A DNA stretch of 64,000 bases from Plasmopara viticola (GCA_001695595.3 MBPM02000046.1:372001-436000), one strand, 5' to 3'. Numbered from the stretch's first letter, positions 22,599 through 34,058 are shown. Translations and numbers: made by a program. The notes: generated from the letters alone by a model not told the origin.

Positions 22599-25579
22599 TC
22601 GTCAACGTTTTGAAGCATTGTCTCATTTAATACCGAAGCCTTTTTTGTGTGTCGAACACTTCCACCGAATATGGTCACCACCGCCTGACAAACTCTGCAT
22701 TAAATAGACCCGGGTGCTCGCATAGTCGTCATTCGCATTTGCGCAAAAATGAAAATTCTCAAATAAAACCATCGAAAACGTTTCGTTCCCTTTCGAAGTC
22801 GCATTTAGACCATTCAGCGACCACCGATCTTGTTTTTGAGTGAAAACTTGTGGAGAAAGGCAAAAATAGACAGGGAACTATCTAGATTACGAGCGCCTTT
22901 AGAGCACATGGCATCGTTATGTCCTTTGTTCGTGGTGGAGTGTCAAGCTGCGGCACGATTTCAATATAAGCTAGCAAGTCTCCCTTTTTTTGGAAATATG
23001 ATACTTGAGTGTTTGTGTAAGAAACACTACCAAATCGTTTTCGAAAAGTAAGCAGAAATACTATCATACACTCTGCTGCTCACCCTTCTTATCGCTCCGC
23101 GTACCAGACAGGTTTTGGAAACGATCGTTTCTCAAGAACAATTACACACTCAGTGATGGTCGTAGTATTCCAAAGCTGCATCCCAAATGGTCGGACATGC
23201 TTGTTTACCGGATTTACACTTTGAAATCGGTCTTGAACATTAAGTTCGATGCGAAACTTCACCTTGACAGAACATGCCACAACCGATACGTTTAAGTGGA
23301 CGTTTGCTACGATCATGAAACTCATACGTAAGGCCGGTGGTCACTTGAGGAAGTGCAGAGACGACCCTTACTTGGCAATGGCTTGGGTAACTAATAAACA
23401 TTTGTAAAGCGAATCAGTTACTGTTTGTGTAGGCACAAATTTAACAGTGATCGTTTGCCATCACTATCGATTCTTATAACGTATGACAGACTCGATTGTA
23501 CTGAAAGTCTTTCATATGCACTAGAGAATGTTAACCAGCCATTTTGCCCATTCACTACACCAGCAATAAGTTAACAATACGAGTAGCGAAACCTCTGTCT
23601 TGAGAACGAAGTCAGGAGCTAGGGATCTTGGCGGCAAAACTTCATATGGAACGTGAAATTAGTTGCCTTCTATCTGTAATCTGACATTGCGTGCACCATT
23701 GTTTTATACAATGTAGCATCACAATTAGCCATGTAAAAGTGACTAGCACCTCTTGAGAACTTGGCAGCCCTGGCTTGGGCTATGCTGAGTCCTTCGACCT
23801 TTTTTTGTGCTAGTCAATCATTTCACTTTTGAACCCCTACTGCACAGAAAAAGCAGCCAGCTTTGACCTCACGCCTTTCGAAACTCTTTGCTTCGTTAAC
23901 CTTATAAGTCAGGAATTATCCACATCCATTTGATACGATTTTTTGCATTTTGTTGTCCCGATATTCTTGCTGTGTGAATGCAAACGACTAAGAACAACGA
24001 TCAGGAATAAAAAGTTAACTGTAAAGCTTTGCCAAATTCAGTTGCTGTAAAGTAAAAGCACGTTTAGTTGCTGTCGATAAAAAAGAACGTTAGAAAGATC
24101 GACGCGCTATGTTAGACGTACTATAGAACTAATCGCGAGCGCAAGCTGATGATACACGAATCATCAAACATAAGTCCAATTACTGCAGCATTGCATACAA
24201 TTGCAAAAGTTTGAGAGCAAAGGGACTATACGATGACATGTTCCTGAATTCGATAATGTAAACAGATTGTATCAAGAAGGATCTCGATTGTCGCTGTTAA
24301 TACAAAACGGTGTGTTCTTGACCATAAAATAATATTTTCCGCTTAAAGAAGGTTAACATTTCATCTTAATCCATAAATATTCAATTCGAGTTACTCGACA
24401 GGCGAGCAGTATAAAAAAATACTAAATTTTAAAGCGACTAAGTCCTCATTACACCATTTCAACTTGACAGCTAGCGCAATGGATCGTTCACGCGTCTTAC
24501 TCCCAAAAAAATAGCAGACAATAATTCCTTGTTATGCGATGCAATTCCATCAATCCTTTAAGTTACGATCGGAAATGAAGAGTGTCCAAAGTAAACGACA
24601 GTCATCTTAATCATTGCATCAGTTTTAGCAGCTGTACCACCTTTGAGATTTTGTTGACCATTTTTAAAGCTGAACCGGGAGCGAAAAGTTTAATAGTAAT
24701 ATGTTGTAGAATCACAGCATTGTGCATTGGCGCAATATGTGTTGTACTCGTCTAATGGCGCTTTCACCGATCGATGATAAATTTGAGGGCGCTCACGGTC
24801 GCATTGATCACCCTCGTGACTAGAATCGGACACACAGCTTACTAGACGACAGCCGAGGGCTGCTTTGAGCCAATTCGATAATGTTATGAGACCGCAGCTT
24901 TGTTCTGCTGTACTGTCAACCTTTGAGTCCATTTGGCTCTTGATTTATGTGCGATCGAGAGCCGTCCGAGTGCTAGCATGTTGCTCGTCGCGCTTTGACA
25001 CAGTACTTTGCGTTCCTCTGACTCGAGCCATTTTATAATTATTAATTATAAAAATTGCTTATGTCGCTTCAGCAAGACTGGTGCACACCGCACAGAGAAT
25101 ATACACCCTTTTTGTTAGGGAGTCGCTACGGTTTTCGTTAACCACCCTGCCCTAAACTTAAGTTTGAGCGTTGCTAAACGGGCTAAAACCGCCTTTAACT
25201 TAAGTTTGAACACTGGTTGGCTGCAACAATCAAGGATCTTTGTAAGATTAAAGAAGTTGAAACTTTCAATATTCAGTGTTGCGTGAAATCTGCACATGGG
25301 TTTCGGGAATTGAAAGAACTAATAAAGCTTTTGGAATACCATTGCCTCCGGTGACTTGCTTGTGTGCAGCACTCCACGCAGCTCTACGACAATGCGAATG
25401 CTCCGTGCATCGACCGTGCTAGTGACTATTTGAACCATCCACCGATTAAAATTGCTTGGTTTTGGACAATGAGCTGAATGATAATAGTAAATAGACCCGG
25501 GTGCCCCCATCGTCGTCGCTAGATTCAGAGCAGACAAAAAAAATTCTTCACCAGCTGCCTCAAAACAGAACGTTTGCGC

Positions 25580-25652
25580 GAGATGCAGTTGCAGGATGGC
25601 ATGCTGTCGGTACGAAGCGTACCGACAGCATGCCATCCTGCAACTGCATCTC
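25580..25652. repeat. Perfect hairpin, 35-bp arms with an AAG loop
   Basis: GAGATGCAGTTGCAGGATGG... runs for 35 bp, then AAG, then the exact 35-bp complement. RNA from either strand would fold into a long perfect stem. No protein reading is supported: the 143-codon minus-strand frame across it simply reads through the palindrome. Confidence 0.9.
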
Positions 25653-25871
25653 TCCACGTGGCTTGTCAAAATTGCTACTGCAGTGATGCCCTCTCCTCTC
25701 TTGTTGCTACGTTCGTTCTCTTGAACAGTATAAAATATCGTCTGTCTCACCTATTTCTGAAAACTTTCAAGTTGATTTACATTTGCGCAATTAAGACTCT
25801 TCTTCATATACGTACATGACATTTGCCAGCTTGTAAAGCCAGCCACTGCTTATCAACTCTCGGTCAATACG

Positions 25872-26160
25872 TATCGACGACGAGCTTCCTTTTGATCTTT
25901 GCGAGTTGTTGTTCGAATGTCTCAAGATTTACTTTGTATCTCGTGTAATCTGATTTGTTGATAAGAACCCTTCGCTAGCCAAAGCTCTCCACGAAAACAT
26001 CTTACTGCCCACCTATCGGTCGGATCGTTGTGCGTCCTCTGCCGTCTGCAGCACCACACGTTTTTCCTCCTCTGCGTCGTACTTGCCGACCACAAGCTTG
26101 GCTTTAGCTTCTCCATCGTCTTGAGTTTCTACTTCGACTTCCAATAGGTCCGCGCTGCTT
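25872..26160 (-). pseudogene. Possible decayed ORF, unknown
   Basis: From about 26155 leftward the minus strand encodes an acidic, coding-like run (LLEVEVETQDDGEAKAKLVV and onward) for about 45 codons before a TAG, then further stops. No homologue is recognised and no second copy is present. It may be a gene fragment or chance. Confidence 0.25.
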
Positions 26161-26443
26161 TTCTACATTTCGACTTTTTTGTGTGTGTATCCGAGAAGAT
26201 GGTGTAGGGGTGCTATCATAAGTGGGGTGGTTAGCGGCTCTAGAAATTTAAGGTATGGTAATGTTTAACTTTCTGGTAGGTTTTGCTTTCTACATCAAAG
26301 TGAATCTGTAGTATACATTGAGTAAAGAAAATTGTTTCCCTCATGCACGCGCTACTCCTTTTACTATTCCAATTAATACGGTTTCTGCAGGCCCAGCACG
26401 ACCATGAGCATACAATTTTTTTTTGCAGTGCAAGTGGTGTAGC

Positions 26444-26539
26444 ATGCGTCGATCGTGCGGTGTCGCGCTCATTCTAGCTCCATTCCTGGCCACTAGTCAC
26501 GGTATCGTGGACGCCAGTCGAGGCTCTCGGCGTCTCTAA
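26444..26539 (+). pseudogene. MRR secreted-peptide gene, early stop (31 aa)
   Basis: Starts MRRSCGVALILAPFLATSHG, nearly the same signal peptide as 9652-9807, then IVDASRGSRRL and a stop. The 9652 copy has RRRR at this point, and 2-bp-scale changes have shifted the frame here into TAA. The signal peptide is complete but the mature part is only about 11 residues. Upstream, the Inr/FPR-like stretch is altered to an A/T run (CATACAATTTTTTTTTGC). Confidence 0.5.
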
Positions 26540-26898
26540 AGAAAACTCCAAGATGATGTCGCACCTGAAGAAAGAATGGCTTTGCCCATTGTTGTCAATG
26601 GGTTCAAAAGTAGGCCATTCACGAAAGTTGAGTCTTTGACACTTAAAGCGCGAGCAAAAAAAATACCATCCGAATGTGATTGGGTTCAAGAAAGTTGATG
26701 CTCTACTAAAGACGAAAACATTATGACGTTTTTTCTTTCGTGGGCGTGCGTCCTTATGAAAAATTAAAACAAATTAGAGATGTCTTCGACGGTAGTTACT
26801 TTTCTCGTGGAGAATAATTCCGGTTTTTTATTTCAAAATTAACTTTACTAACAAACAGCAACCATGCACATTCTTTACAACACCTACCATGCATATTC

Positions 26899-27223
26899 GG
26901 AAAAGGTCGGGGTGACGCCCTTCTTCCAAGCGCGTGGGCTCAATGCTCGCGCGCTTCGGGCAGATGCTCTCGGGCATCTGCAGGTCTCTAACGAGTCTCA
27001 CCCTCGACGCGACGGTCTCCAGCACCAGGGCGCCACGTGGGCTCTTACCCAGTCAGAGCTAAACAAAATAATGGAAGACCCTCACGACCTCGGTGCTGGC
27101 TGCACTGCCCGCCGAACGAGATCGACGTATGCGGACACCACTCTGTGCCGTGGACTAGCCAGACTGAGCCTAGCACGTGCATGACTTGGCAACGCGATAA
27201 CGTAATACAATACAATACAATAC
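26899..27223 (+). mobile_element. SINE-like element, copy 1
   Basis: A 325-bp element starting GGAAAAGGTCGGGG and ending in a short pentamer repeat (ACAAT)n. It is flanked by a 17-bp duplication ACCTACCATGCAYATTC (26882-26898 and 27222-27238, one mismatch, two bases shared with the tail). The long duplication and repeat tail indicate target-primed insertion by a LINE machinery. A second copy in the opposite orientation is nested in the hAT element at 39214-39542. I could not find convincing A and B boxes, so tRNA origin is unproven. Confidence 0.75.
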
Positions 27224-27238
27224 CTACCATGCACATTC

Positions 27239-27629
27239 TTGGTACTATCGGTCGCTGCTAACTAAAGTATAGCACGTTTTCATTGTACTTCTCGCTAGCG
27301 CTTGTTCAAGTAGTGATTATGGTGACATTAGCGTCCACAGGTCCACATAAAGCCCGTTCAATGTGTCGAGTCAAAAAAGTGAGAGTTTAATTTCAATCTA
27401 CCACAGCTCGAGCAATAAGTCAGTCAACTTTGCTAAGTATGGTCAAAAGGCCGTTTTGTAGTAAAGTCGACGCTGTTTCCTGTGTGTTTAACGAGAACGT
27501 GTTCGAGTTTTTGACAAGACTGGTGGCCCTTTGATCGGTACTTTCCATACTTTATGAGTAAACTTGACCTAGTCATTTCTCAAGCTACAAATAAGTGCTA
27601 TAGGAGTCTGCTTCACACACAAGATGGGC
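27239..27629. repeat. Backbone repeat, outer segment before unit 1
   Basis: 27240-27350 matches 10000-10120. 27500-27629 matches the start of the left arm (31055-31190). No gene. Confidence 0.65.
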
Positions 27630-27981
27630 TTCATGTGCGCCTGAACCTCTGCATACTCATTTGGTAATGAGCTTTACCCGAACAAGTGCTAGCGGAAAGT
27701 TCAATAGCACGTGGCATACTTTCGTTAGCAGCGATGAGTAACATCAAACATCGTGCTTGGTTGCTATAACAAGACGAAATGTAATCTCAGACCGCAGTAT
27801 TTTTCTCCATCACAAAAAAATCAACTAATAAACCAACAAAAAAGAACAATATATTGTTCTTGTTACTAAAGCAGTACGATATTCCGGCTTTCGTTTCTCC
27901 TTAGCTTTAGCATTCAACAAGTCAACATGTCTCGCTTGCACAATTTTAAAGGCGAATTCCACGACCTTCATGCCCGACTTG

Positions 27982-28143
27982 TCAGCGAGGGTTGCGTCCA
28001 TGACCGGGAGGTAGAGAATTAGGTGGCAGTGAGGGATGGGGGCTAGTATTTGGAACAGGGCGAGGGACGTCGTTGAAATGTTGACCGTGACCAGTGGCGA
28101 GTAATGTAGCTAGAATGAGTACGAAAACGCACGATCGACGCAT
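27982..28143 (-). CDS. Small secreted proline-rich peptide, 53 aa (MRR family, left arm)
   Basis: Starts MRRSCVFVLILATLLATGHG, a textbook signal peptide: RR, then the hydrophobic core VFVLILATLLA, with a likely cut after GHG. The mature part of about 33 residues begins QHFNDVPRPV and is rich in proline with SLPPNSLPPGHG, and it lacks cysteine. The stop is TGA at 27982-27984. The ATG context is conserved in every family member, and an Inr/FPR-like promoter sits 17 bp upstream. It is divergent to 29913-30092, its inverted-repeat partner. It is probably exported; function unknown. Proline-rich short exported peptides in oomycetes can be wall-associated or effector-like, but nothing here decides. 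Confidence 0.6.
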   Translation of the reverse strand: MRRSCVFVLILATLLATGHGQHFNDVPRPVPNTSPHPSLPPNSLPPGHGRNPR

Positions 28144-28160
28144 GCTTCACCACTTGCAGT

Positions 28161-28180
28161 GCAAAAAGAATAGTGAGCCC
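28161..28180 (-). promoter_or_regulatory. Inr/FPR-like core promoter of the 27982 peptide
   Basis: On the minus strand GGGCTCACTATTCTTTTTGC. Within it GCTCACTATTCTTTTT agrees with the oomycete GCTCATTYYNCAWTTT consensus at 13 of 16 positions. It ends 17 bp before the ATG. Confidence 0.45.
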
Positions 28181-29912
28181 CTAGTCGTGCTTGAGCTGCA
28201 GAAACCGTATTTATAAGATAATTTACCAGCTTTGAGGGGTAACGACCACATGAGAGCGACAAGATCAGAAGAAAAAGAGGCAATTTAAAATTTCGGCTGG
28301 CTGTCCATGTGTGCAAAGCTTTCGTTTACATGGAATGCCGGTAGCATATTCTTGATAACGCAAGGTCGTTAGATTCTATGTACCTGTCGCGAGGTCCAAT
28401 GCCGCGCCATTGAACGCATAAATCATCTACATATGGTCCACACGACAAGACGTCCATGCGACAAATGTGAGCAGCCGCTCTGATAAGGGAGACTATTCGT
28501 TCGTTGTCTTTACTACCTGATGGCAAACACATCTTCTCGTTTTTATCCACTAAAAGGCAATCCAAGTGAGACCAGAGAGCAGTCTTTGTGTATGCAATGG
28601 TACGATATCGACCACCCAGCAGCCGCACGGTAGAAAAAATGCAGAATGGGTGCGACGCAAGTATATGGTAACGTTAAGACTAAATGAGCTACCGCCTTCG
28701 CGGTTAACAAACATCCGTCTCATCGACCTCAGTGTGCTTGTTTTCATATGTTCAAGCAGAAACAGATTTTGTGTCGTCAACGTTTTGCAGCATTGTCTCA
28801 TTTGATGCAGAAGCCATTTTACGTTGTTGATACTGCCACCGATATGACCACTAGGTGAGTGCGAAGCAGTTCACGTAAAAAAGACCGCAGCTTCTCCATT
28901 TTACATGCAACTCGTCGGCTGCATATTGTTCTTGTTCTCTTCCGAGCCTAGATCAGCGGCGCCAAATAGAAGCAAAGGAAACCATGATTGTGTTGGCTGT
29001 GGAAACACGAGGAGCACAATGCTGCCAAGTGTCCAGATCGTACTACTGCTGGTTCGCAGAGAAACTATTTGAGACGTCTATGTTGTTTGTTCGCGCCTAA
29101 TTGCTATTTTACACGCTACAAGGCCTGCTGCTGACGTTAATTGCAACTTCGTCGGCCGTGTCTGTGGACTTTCGTGTTCGCTTTGTTGTGTGTTTTGACA
29201 ACAAAAGCTTTGCTCTCTCAGAGGATTTCTACACTCGATCATCGGTCTTGTATTGACGCGGCGAGGAGATAAGAAGTCTGCCACGTCGTACAGAGTAGAT
29301 CATGGAACGGCGTGTAATGATTGTCGGGGACAATGAGCGCAGATAGATTGACTTTGTGGTCGATATCGTTCCGTCGCATACACAAAGACTGCTCTCTGAT
29401 CTCACTTGGATTGCCGTTCGGTGAATAGAATTGAGAAGATGTGTTTGCCATCAGGTAATAGAGACAACGAATACTCTCCCTTATCAGCGCGGCTGCTCAC
29501 ATTTGTCGCATGGACGTCTTGTCGTGTGTAATGGTTTATGCGACCAGTGGTGATGTGAAGATAAGTGTGAGGGATTTTTTTTGTCGGACAATGAAGTGCA
29601 ATAGGCACAGTAGTTTAATGTCGCAATAAATAGCATTGCTAGATATTTCGAGACGGCATTGGACCTCGCGACAGCACGCAAAGACTTTAACGACCTTACG
29701 AAAGTGCGCGCAATCAGGAGTATACTACCGGCGTTCCATTTGAACGAAAGCTTTGCAAACATAAACAGCCTACCAGAATATGAATTTGCCTCTCTCCTTT
29801 CGCATCTTGTCGCTCTCATGTGGTTGTTACCCGTCGTAGTTGGCAAAGTATCTAAGTAAATATGGCTTCTGCAGCTCTAGCACGACCAGGAGCTCACTGC
29901 AAGTGGTGAAGC

Positions 29913-30092
29913 ATGCGTCGATTGTGCGTTTTCGTCCTCATTCTAGCTACATTACTCGCCACTGGTCACGGTCAACATTTCTACGACGTCCCCCGCCCTG
30001 GGCCTCGTACTAACGAACTTCCCTTACCGCCACCTAATAGTCGCCCTCCCCGTTATCACCCTCCCGGTCAAGATCCACGCATTCTTTGCTAA
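29913..30092 (+). CDS. Small secreted proline-rich peptide, 59 aa (MRR family, right arm)
   Basis: Begins MRRLCVFVLILATLLATGHG, a clear signal peptide with likely cleavage before QHFYDVPRPG. The mature region of 39 residues contains ELPLPPPNSRPPRYHPPGQD and a single cysteine as the last residue. It is the inverted-repeat partner of 27982-28143 and is nearly identical to 33467-33646 (one R/G change seen). Compared with the left-arm copies, 14 bp (TATTCTTTTTGCAC) are missing just upstream, removing the promoter-like box, so this copy may be silent or use another start. No known family recognised. Confidence 0.55.
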   Translation: MRRLCVFVLILATLLATGHGQHFYDVPRPGPRTNELPLPPPNSRPPRYHPPGQDPRILC

Positions 30093-30504
30093 CAAGTCGG
30101 GGATTAAGCGTCGTGGAAGTTACCATTAAAACCATTCAAGTAAGACAAGCTGACTCGTTGAAAGCCAAAGCTAAAGAGACACCAAAGCCGAAAAATTGTA
30201 CTGCTTTAGTAACAAGAACAATGTATCCTTCTTCCTTGTTGGTCTACTTATTCAAATCAGTTGCTTTGTTTTTTTATGATGCGGTCTGAGATCCAATTTC
30301 GTCTTGTTATAGCTACCAAGGACACTTTTTGATGCTATCGATCGCTGCTAACGAATGTATGCCACGTATAATGGGACTTTTCGCTTGCATTTGTCCGGTT
30401 CTTCAGAATTGGTTTTACAGAGGTCCAGGCGCACATGCTTTGCTGCCTTTCGAACTTCTGAACCACCCTACTTTCCAAGGGTTTTGTCACGTGAGGTCTA
30501 ACAA

Positions 30505-30942
30505 ATGATACAAAGTTGGACTCATAAGATATCTACCTTGCAAATATGTCCGTGGTGTTTAACTTTTGCAAATGCTAGCACACTTCGACGTCAAAAATTG
30601 TCGATTAGTGAGCGAATCAAGGGACGACAAGTCCATTCCCATGATTCTTCGCGCTTAACAAGATCGACAAGATCACACATTTACATACAGGCGTGCCAGT
30701 ACAACATTGAGACGGGCGGTAACACACTCGTAATGAAACATACACTGACGTGCTATGCCTTTAAACCAACGTTATTGGTGTATGCGGAATGCCGCGGTAT
30801 TAAATACATAGTGCGTCATTTTCTCGTGCGAGTACTGGCTGGTGGCATTGCCCGTGCAACTCGTATACTCTCAGCAAACCACTTGCGGTTCGTTTACATG
30901 ATAAAGCAAAGTTTGTCACAATCACTCGAAGAAATCTGTTAA
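30505..30942 (+). other. 145-codon ORF in the outer right arm, doubtful gene
   Basis: The frame is kept in three copies (here, 34059-34496 and 63280-63717) but these are recent duplicates. The older copy at 41846-42285 has a stop at codon 5. There is no signal peptide, no domain, and a composition rich in S, T and R without coding character. It is more likely a chance frame than a gene. Confidence 0.2.
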
Positions 30943-31548
30943 TTAAACGTGAAACGCAGTTTGGTACTAGCATGAGGGTTTCGTACCTGACTGCCTTAGC
31001 CTTGTCGAAAATTCAAGCAGATCCTACCTCAATACGCAAGGGGCAGCGTCAATTTTGACTGCGAAACAGCCCTCTTATCGCTACTTACCATACTTAAAGA
31101 GTGAACTTGACCGAGGCATTGCTCAAGCTACATTTAAGTGCTATCGGGGTCTCGCTCCTTTGGCTAGATACACAAGCCGGGCTTCATGTGCGCCTGAACC
31201 TTTGGATACTCATTTGTTAATAAATTTCACCCGATTAAGCGCTGTACGGAAAGTTCAATAGCATGTGACATACTTTCATTAGCAGCGATCGATCACATCA
31301 AAAATTGTGCTTGGTAGCTCTTACAAGACGAAATTGAATCTCAGACCGCACTAATTTTCTCCATCAAAAAAACAAAGCAAGTGTTTTGAATGAGTAAACT
31401 AACTTGGAAGTACAATATATTGTTCTTGTTACTAAAACAGTACGAAATCTCGGCTTTGGTTTCTCTTTAGCCTTGGCTTTCAACGAGTCAACTTGTCTTG
31501 CTTGGATGGTTTTGAAGGTGGATTTCACAACGCTTGATTCCCGACTTA

Positions 31549-31707
31549 TTAGCGAGGAATGTGTCCATGACCGGGAGGTAGAGAATTGCGTGGCGGTAGA
31601 AGTTGTCCGTTAGCAGGAGGGGCAGGACGAGGGACGCCGTAGAAGGGAGCGGCACCATTGGCCAGGATTGGAGCTAGAATAAGCACAAAAGCGCACGATC
31701 GACGCAT
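31549..31707 (-). CDS. Small secreted proline-rich peptide, 52 aa (MRR family, left arm of unit 2)
   Basis: Starts MRRSCAFVLILAPILANGAA, a signal peptide with an Ala-rich end. The mature part begins PFYGVPRPAP and ends with the conserved NSLPPGHG segment and IPR. The TAA stop is at 31549-31551. It differs from the 27982 copy across the mature part (GVPRPAPPANGQLLPPR against DVPRPVPNTSPHPSLPP) while the first 15 residues are almost fixed, a pattern expected of diversifying exported peptides. An Inr/FPR-like box is intact upstream. Confidence 0.58.
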   Translation of the reverse strand: MRRSCAFVLILAPILANGAAPFYGVPRPAPPANGQLLPPRNSLPPGHGHIPR

Positions 31708-31724
31708 GCTTCACCACTTGCAGT

Positions 31725-31743
31725 GCAAAAAGAATAGTGAGCT
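31725..31743 (-). promoter_or_regulatory. Inr/FPR-like core promoter of the 31549 peptide
   Basis: Minus strand AGCTCACTATTCTTTTTGC, same core and spacing to the ATG as at 28161-28180. Confidence 0.43.
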
Positions 31744-33466
31744 CCTGGTCGTGCTGAACTGCAGAAGCCGTATTAACTTAGATAATTTGCCACCTCGGAT
31801 GGGTAACGACCACATGAGAGCGAAAGAGAAGAGGTAAATTAAAATTCTGGTAGGCTATCCATGTTTGCAAAGCTTGTATTTACATGAAATGCCGCTAGCA
31901 TATTCTTGATAACGCAAGGTCGTTACTTTCTTTGTACCTGTCGCGAGGTCCAATGCCGCGCCATTGAACACATAAACCATCTACATATGATCCACACGAC
32001 AAGACGTCCACGCGACAAATGTAAGCAGCCGCTCTGATAAGGAAGAGTATTCGTTCGTTGTCTTTACTACCTGATGGCAAACACATCTCTTCGTTTCTAT
32101 CCACTAAAAGGCAATCAAAGTGAGACCAGAGAGCAGTCTTTGTGTATGCAATGGTACGATATCGACCACCAAGCAGCCGCACGGTAGAAAAAATGCAGAA
32201 TGGGTGCGACGCAAGTATATGGTAACGTTAAGACTAAATGAGCTACCGCCTTCACGGTTAACAAACATCCGTCTCATCGACCTCAGTGTGCTTGTTTTCA
32301 TATGTTCAAGCAAAAACAGATTTTGTGTCGTCAACGTTTTGCAGCATTGTCTCATTTGATGCAGAAGCCATTTTACGTTGTTGATACTGCCACCGCTATG
32401 ACCACTAAGTGAGTGCGAAGCAGTTCACGAAAAATAGACCGCAGCTTCTCCATTTTACATGCAACTCGTCGGCTGCATATTGTCCTTGTCCTCTTTCGAG
32501 CCTAGATCAGCGGCGCCAAATAGAAGCAAAGGAAACCATGATTGTGTAGGCTGTGGAAACACGAGGAGCACAATGCTGCCAAGTGTCCAAATCGTACTAC
32601 TGCTGGTTCGCAGAGAAACTATTTGAGACGTCTATGTTGTTTGTTCGCGCCTAATTGCTATTTTACACGCTACAAGGCCTGCTGCTGACGTTAATTGCAA
32701 CTTCGTCGGCCGTGTCTGTGGACTTTCGTGTTCGCTTTGTTGTGTGTTTTGACAACAAAAGCTTTGCTCTCTCAGAGGATTTCTACACTCGATCATCGGT
32801 CTTGTATTGACGCGGCGAGGAGATAAGAAGTCTGCCACGTCGTACAGAGTAGATCATGGAACGGCGTGTAATGATTGTCGGGGACAATGAGCGCAGATAG
32901 ATTGACTTTGTGGTCGATATCGTTCCGTCGCATACACAAAGACTGCTCTCTGATCTCACTTGGATTGCCGTTCGGTGAATAGAATTGAGAAGATGTGTTT
33001 GCCATCAGGTAGTAGAGACAACGAATACTCTCCCTTATCAGCGCGGCTGCTCACATTTGTCGCATGGACGTCTTGTCGTGTGTAATGGTTTATGCGACCA
33101 GTGGTGATGTGAAGATAAGTGTGAGGGATTTTTTTTGTCGGACAATGAAGTGCAATAGGCACAGTAGTTTAATGTCGCAATAAATAGCATTGCTAGATAT
33201 TTCGAGACGGCATTGGACCTCGCGACAGCACGCAAAGACTTTAACGACCTTACGAAAGTGCGCGCAATCAGAAGTATACTACCGGCGTTCCATTTGAACG
33301 GAAGCTTTGCAAACATAAACAGCCTACCAGAATATGAATTTGCCTCTCTCCTTTCGCATCTTGTCGCTCTCATGTGGTTGTTACCCGTCGTAGTTGGCAA
33401 AGTATCTAAGTAAATATGGCTTCTGCAGCTCAAGCACGACCAGGAGCTCACTGCAAGTGGTGAAGC

Positions 33467-33646
33467 ATGCGTCGATTGTGCGTTTTCGTCCTCATTCTAG
33501 CTACATTACTCGCCACTGGTCACGGTCAACATTTCTACGACGTCCCCCGCCCTGGGCCTCGTACTAACGAACTTCCCTTACCGCCACCTAATAGTCGCCC
33601 TCCCGGTTATCACCCTCCCGGTCAAGATCCACGCATTCTTTGCTAA
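33467..33646 (+). CDS. Small secreted proline-rich peptide, 59 aa (MRR family, right arm of unit 2)
   Basis: The tandem duplicate of 29913-30092, with the same signal peptide and mature start QHFYDVPRPG. It reads RPPGYHPPGQD where unit 1 has RPPRYHPPGQD. It too lacks the 14-bp promoter-like box, so the loss predates the unit duplication. TAA stop at 33644-33646. Confidence 0.55.
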   Translation: MRRLCVFVLILATLLATGHGQHFYDVPRPGPRTNELPLPPPNSRPPGYHPPGQDPRILC

Positions 33647-34058
33647 CAAGTCGGGGATTAAGCGTCGTGGAAGTTACCATTAAAACCATTCAAGTAAGAC
33701 AAGCTGACTCGTTGAAAGCCAAAGCTAAAGAGACACCAAAGCCGAAAAATTGTACTGCTTTAGTAACAAGAACAATGTATTCTTCTTCCTTGTTGGTCTA
33801 CTTATTCAAATCAGTTGCTTTGTTTTTTTATGATGCGGTCTGAGATCCAATTTCGTCTTGTTATAGCTACCAAGCACACTTTTTGATGCTATCGATCGCT
33901 GCTAACGAATGTATGCCACGTATAATGGGACTTTTCGCTTGCATTTGTCCGGTTCTTCAGAATTGGTTTTTCAGAGGTCCAGGCGCACATGCTTTGCTGC
34001 CTTTCGAACTTCTGAACCACCCTACTTTCCAAGGATTTTGTCACGTGAGGTCTAACAA

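Larger units (their letters stand above)
22604..26398. repeat. Backbone repeat, older copy (paralogue of 2400-3394 plus 7799-9580)
   Basis: 22604-23050 continues the unit centre split by Copia C. 23060-24920 aligns with 7799-9580. 24950-25480 is A/T-rich with two AACTTAAGTT palindromes (25155, 25198) and no homology seen elsewhere in the window. A shared 16-bp AAATAGACCCGGGTGC with weakly similar following sequence occurs at 22694 and 25487. 26200-26398 holds nothing I can name. Confidence 0.65.
27500..31054. repeat. Unit 1 of the 3.55-kb tandem array (inverted-repeat unit)
   Basis: The left arm (about 27630-28617) and right arm (about 29368-30440) are inverted copies of each other of roughly 1.0-1.1 kb, separated by a centre of about 750 bp. 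The outer part (30440-31054) links to the next unit. Each arm holds one secreted-peptide gene, transcribed outward (27982-28143 minus, 29913-30092 plus). From about 28330 on the sequence recurs 3554 bp later with very few differences; the left-arm start (27500-28320) is more diverged. Confidence 0.85.

Noticed and set aside
25319..25750. 143-codon minus-strand ORF
   Set aside because: It runs through the perfect hairpin at 25580-25652, so much of its length is palindrome; no similarity recognised.
28550..28805. Overlapping 79- and 83-codon frames on both strands in the unit centre (also 32104, 35549, 61399)
   Set aside because: Both strands are open over the same bases, there is no signal peptide or domain, and they recur only because the units are recent duplicates.
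30086..30289. 67-codon ORF after each right-arm peptide gene (also 33640, 40200, 62860)
   Set aside because: It overlaps the end of the peptide gene in another frame. The shared sequence is explained by repeat homology; a GTAAGA...TTTAG stretch of about 70 nt could be an intron but nothing decides this.
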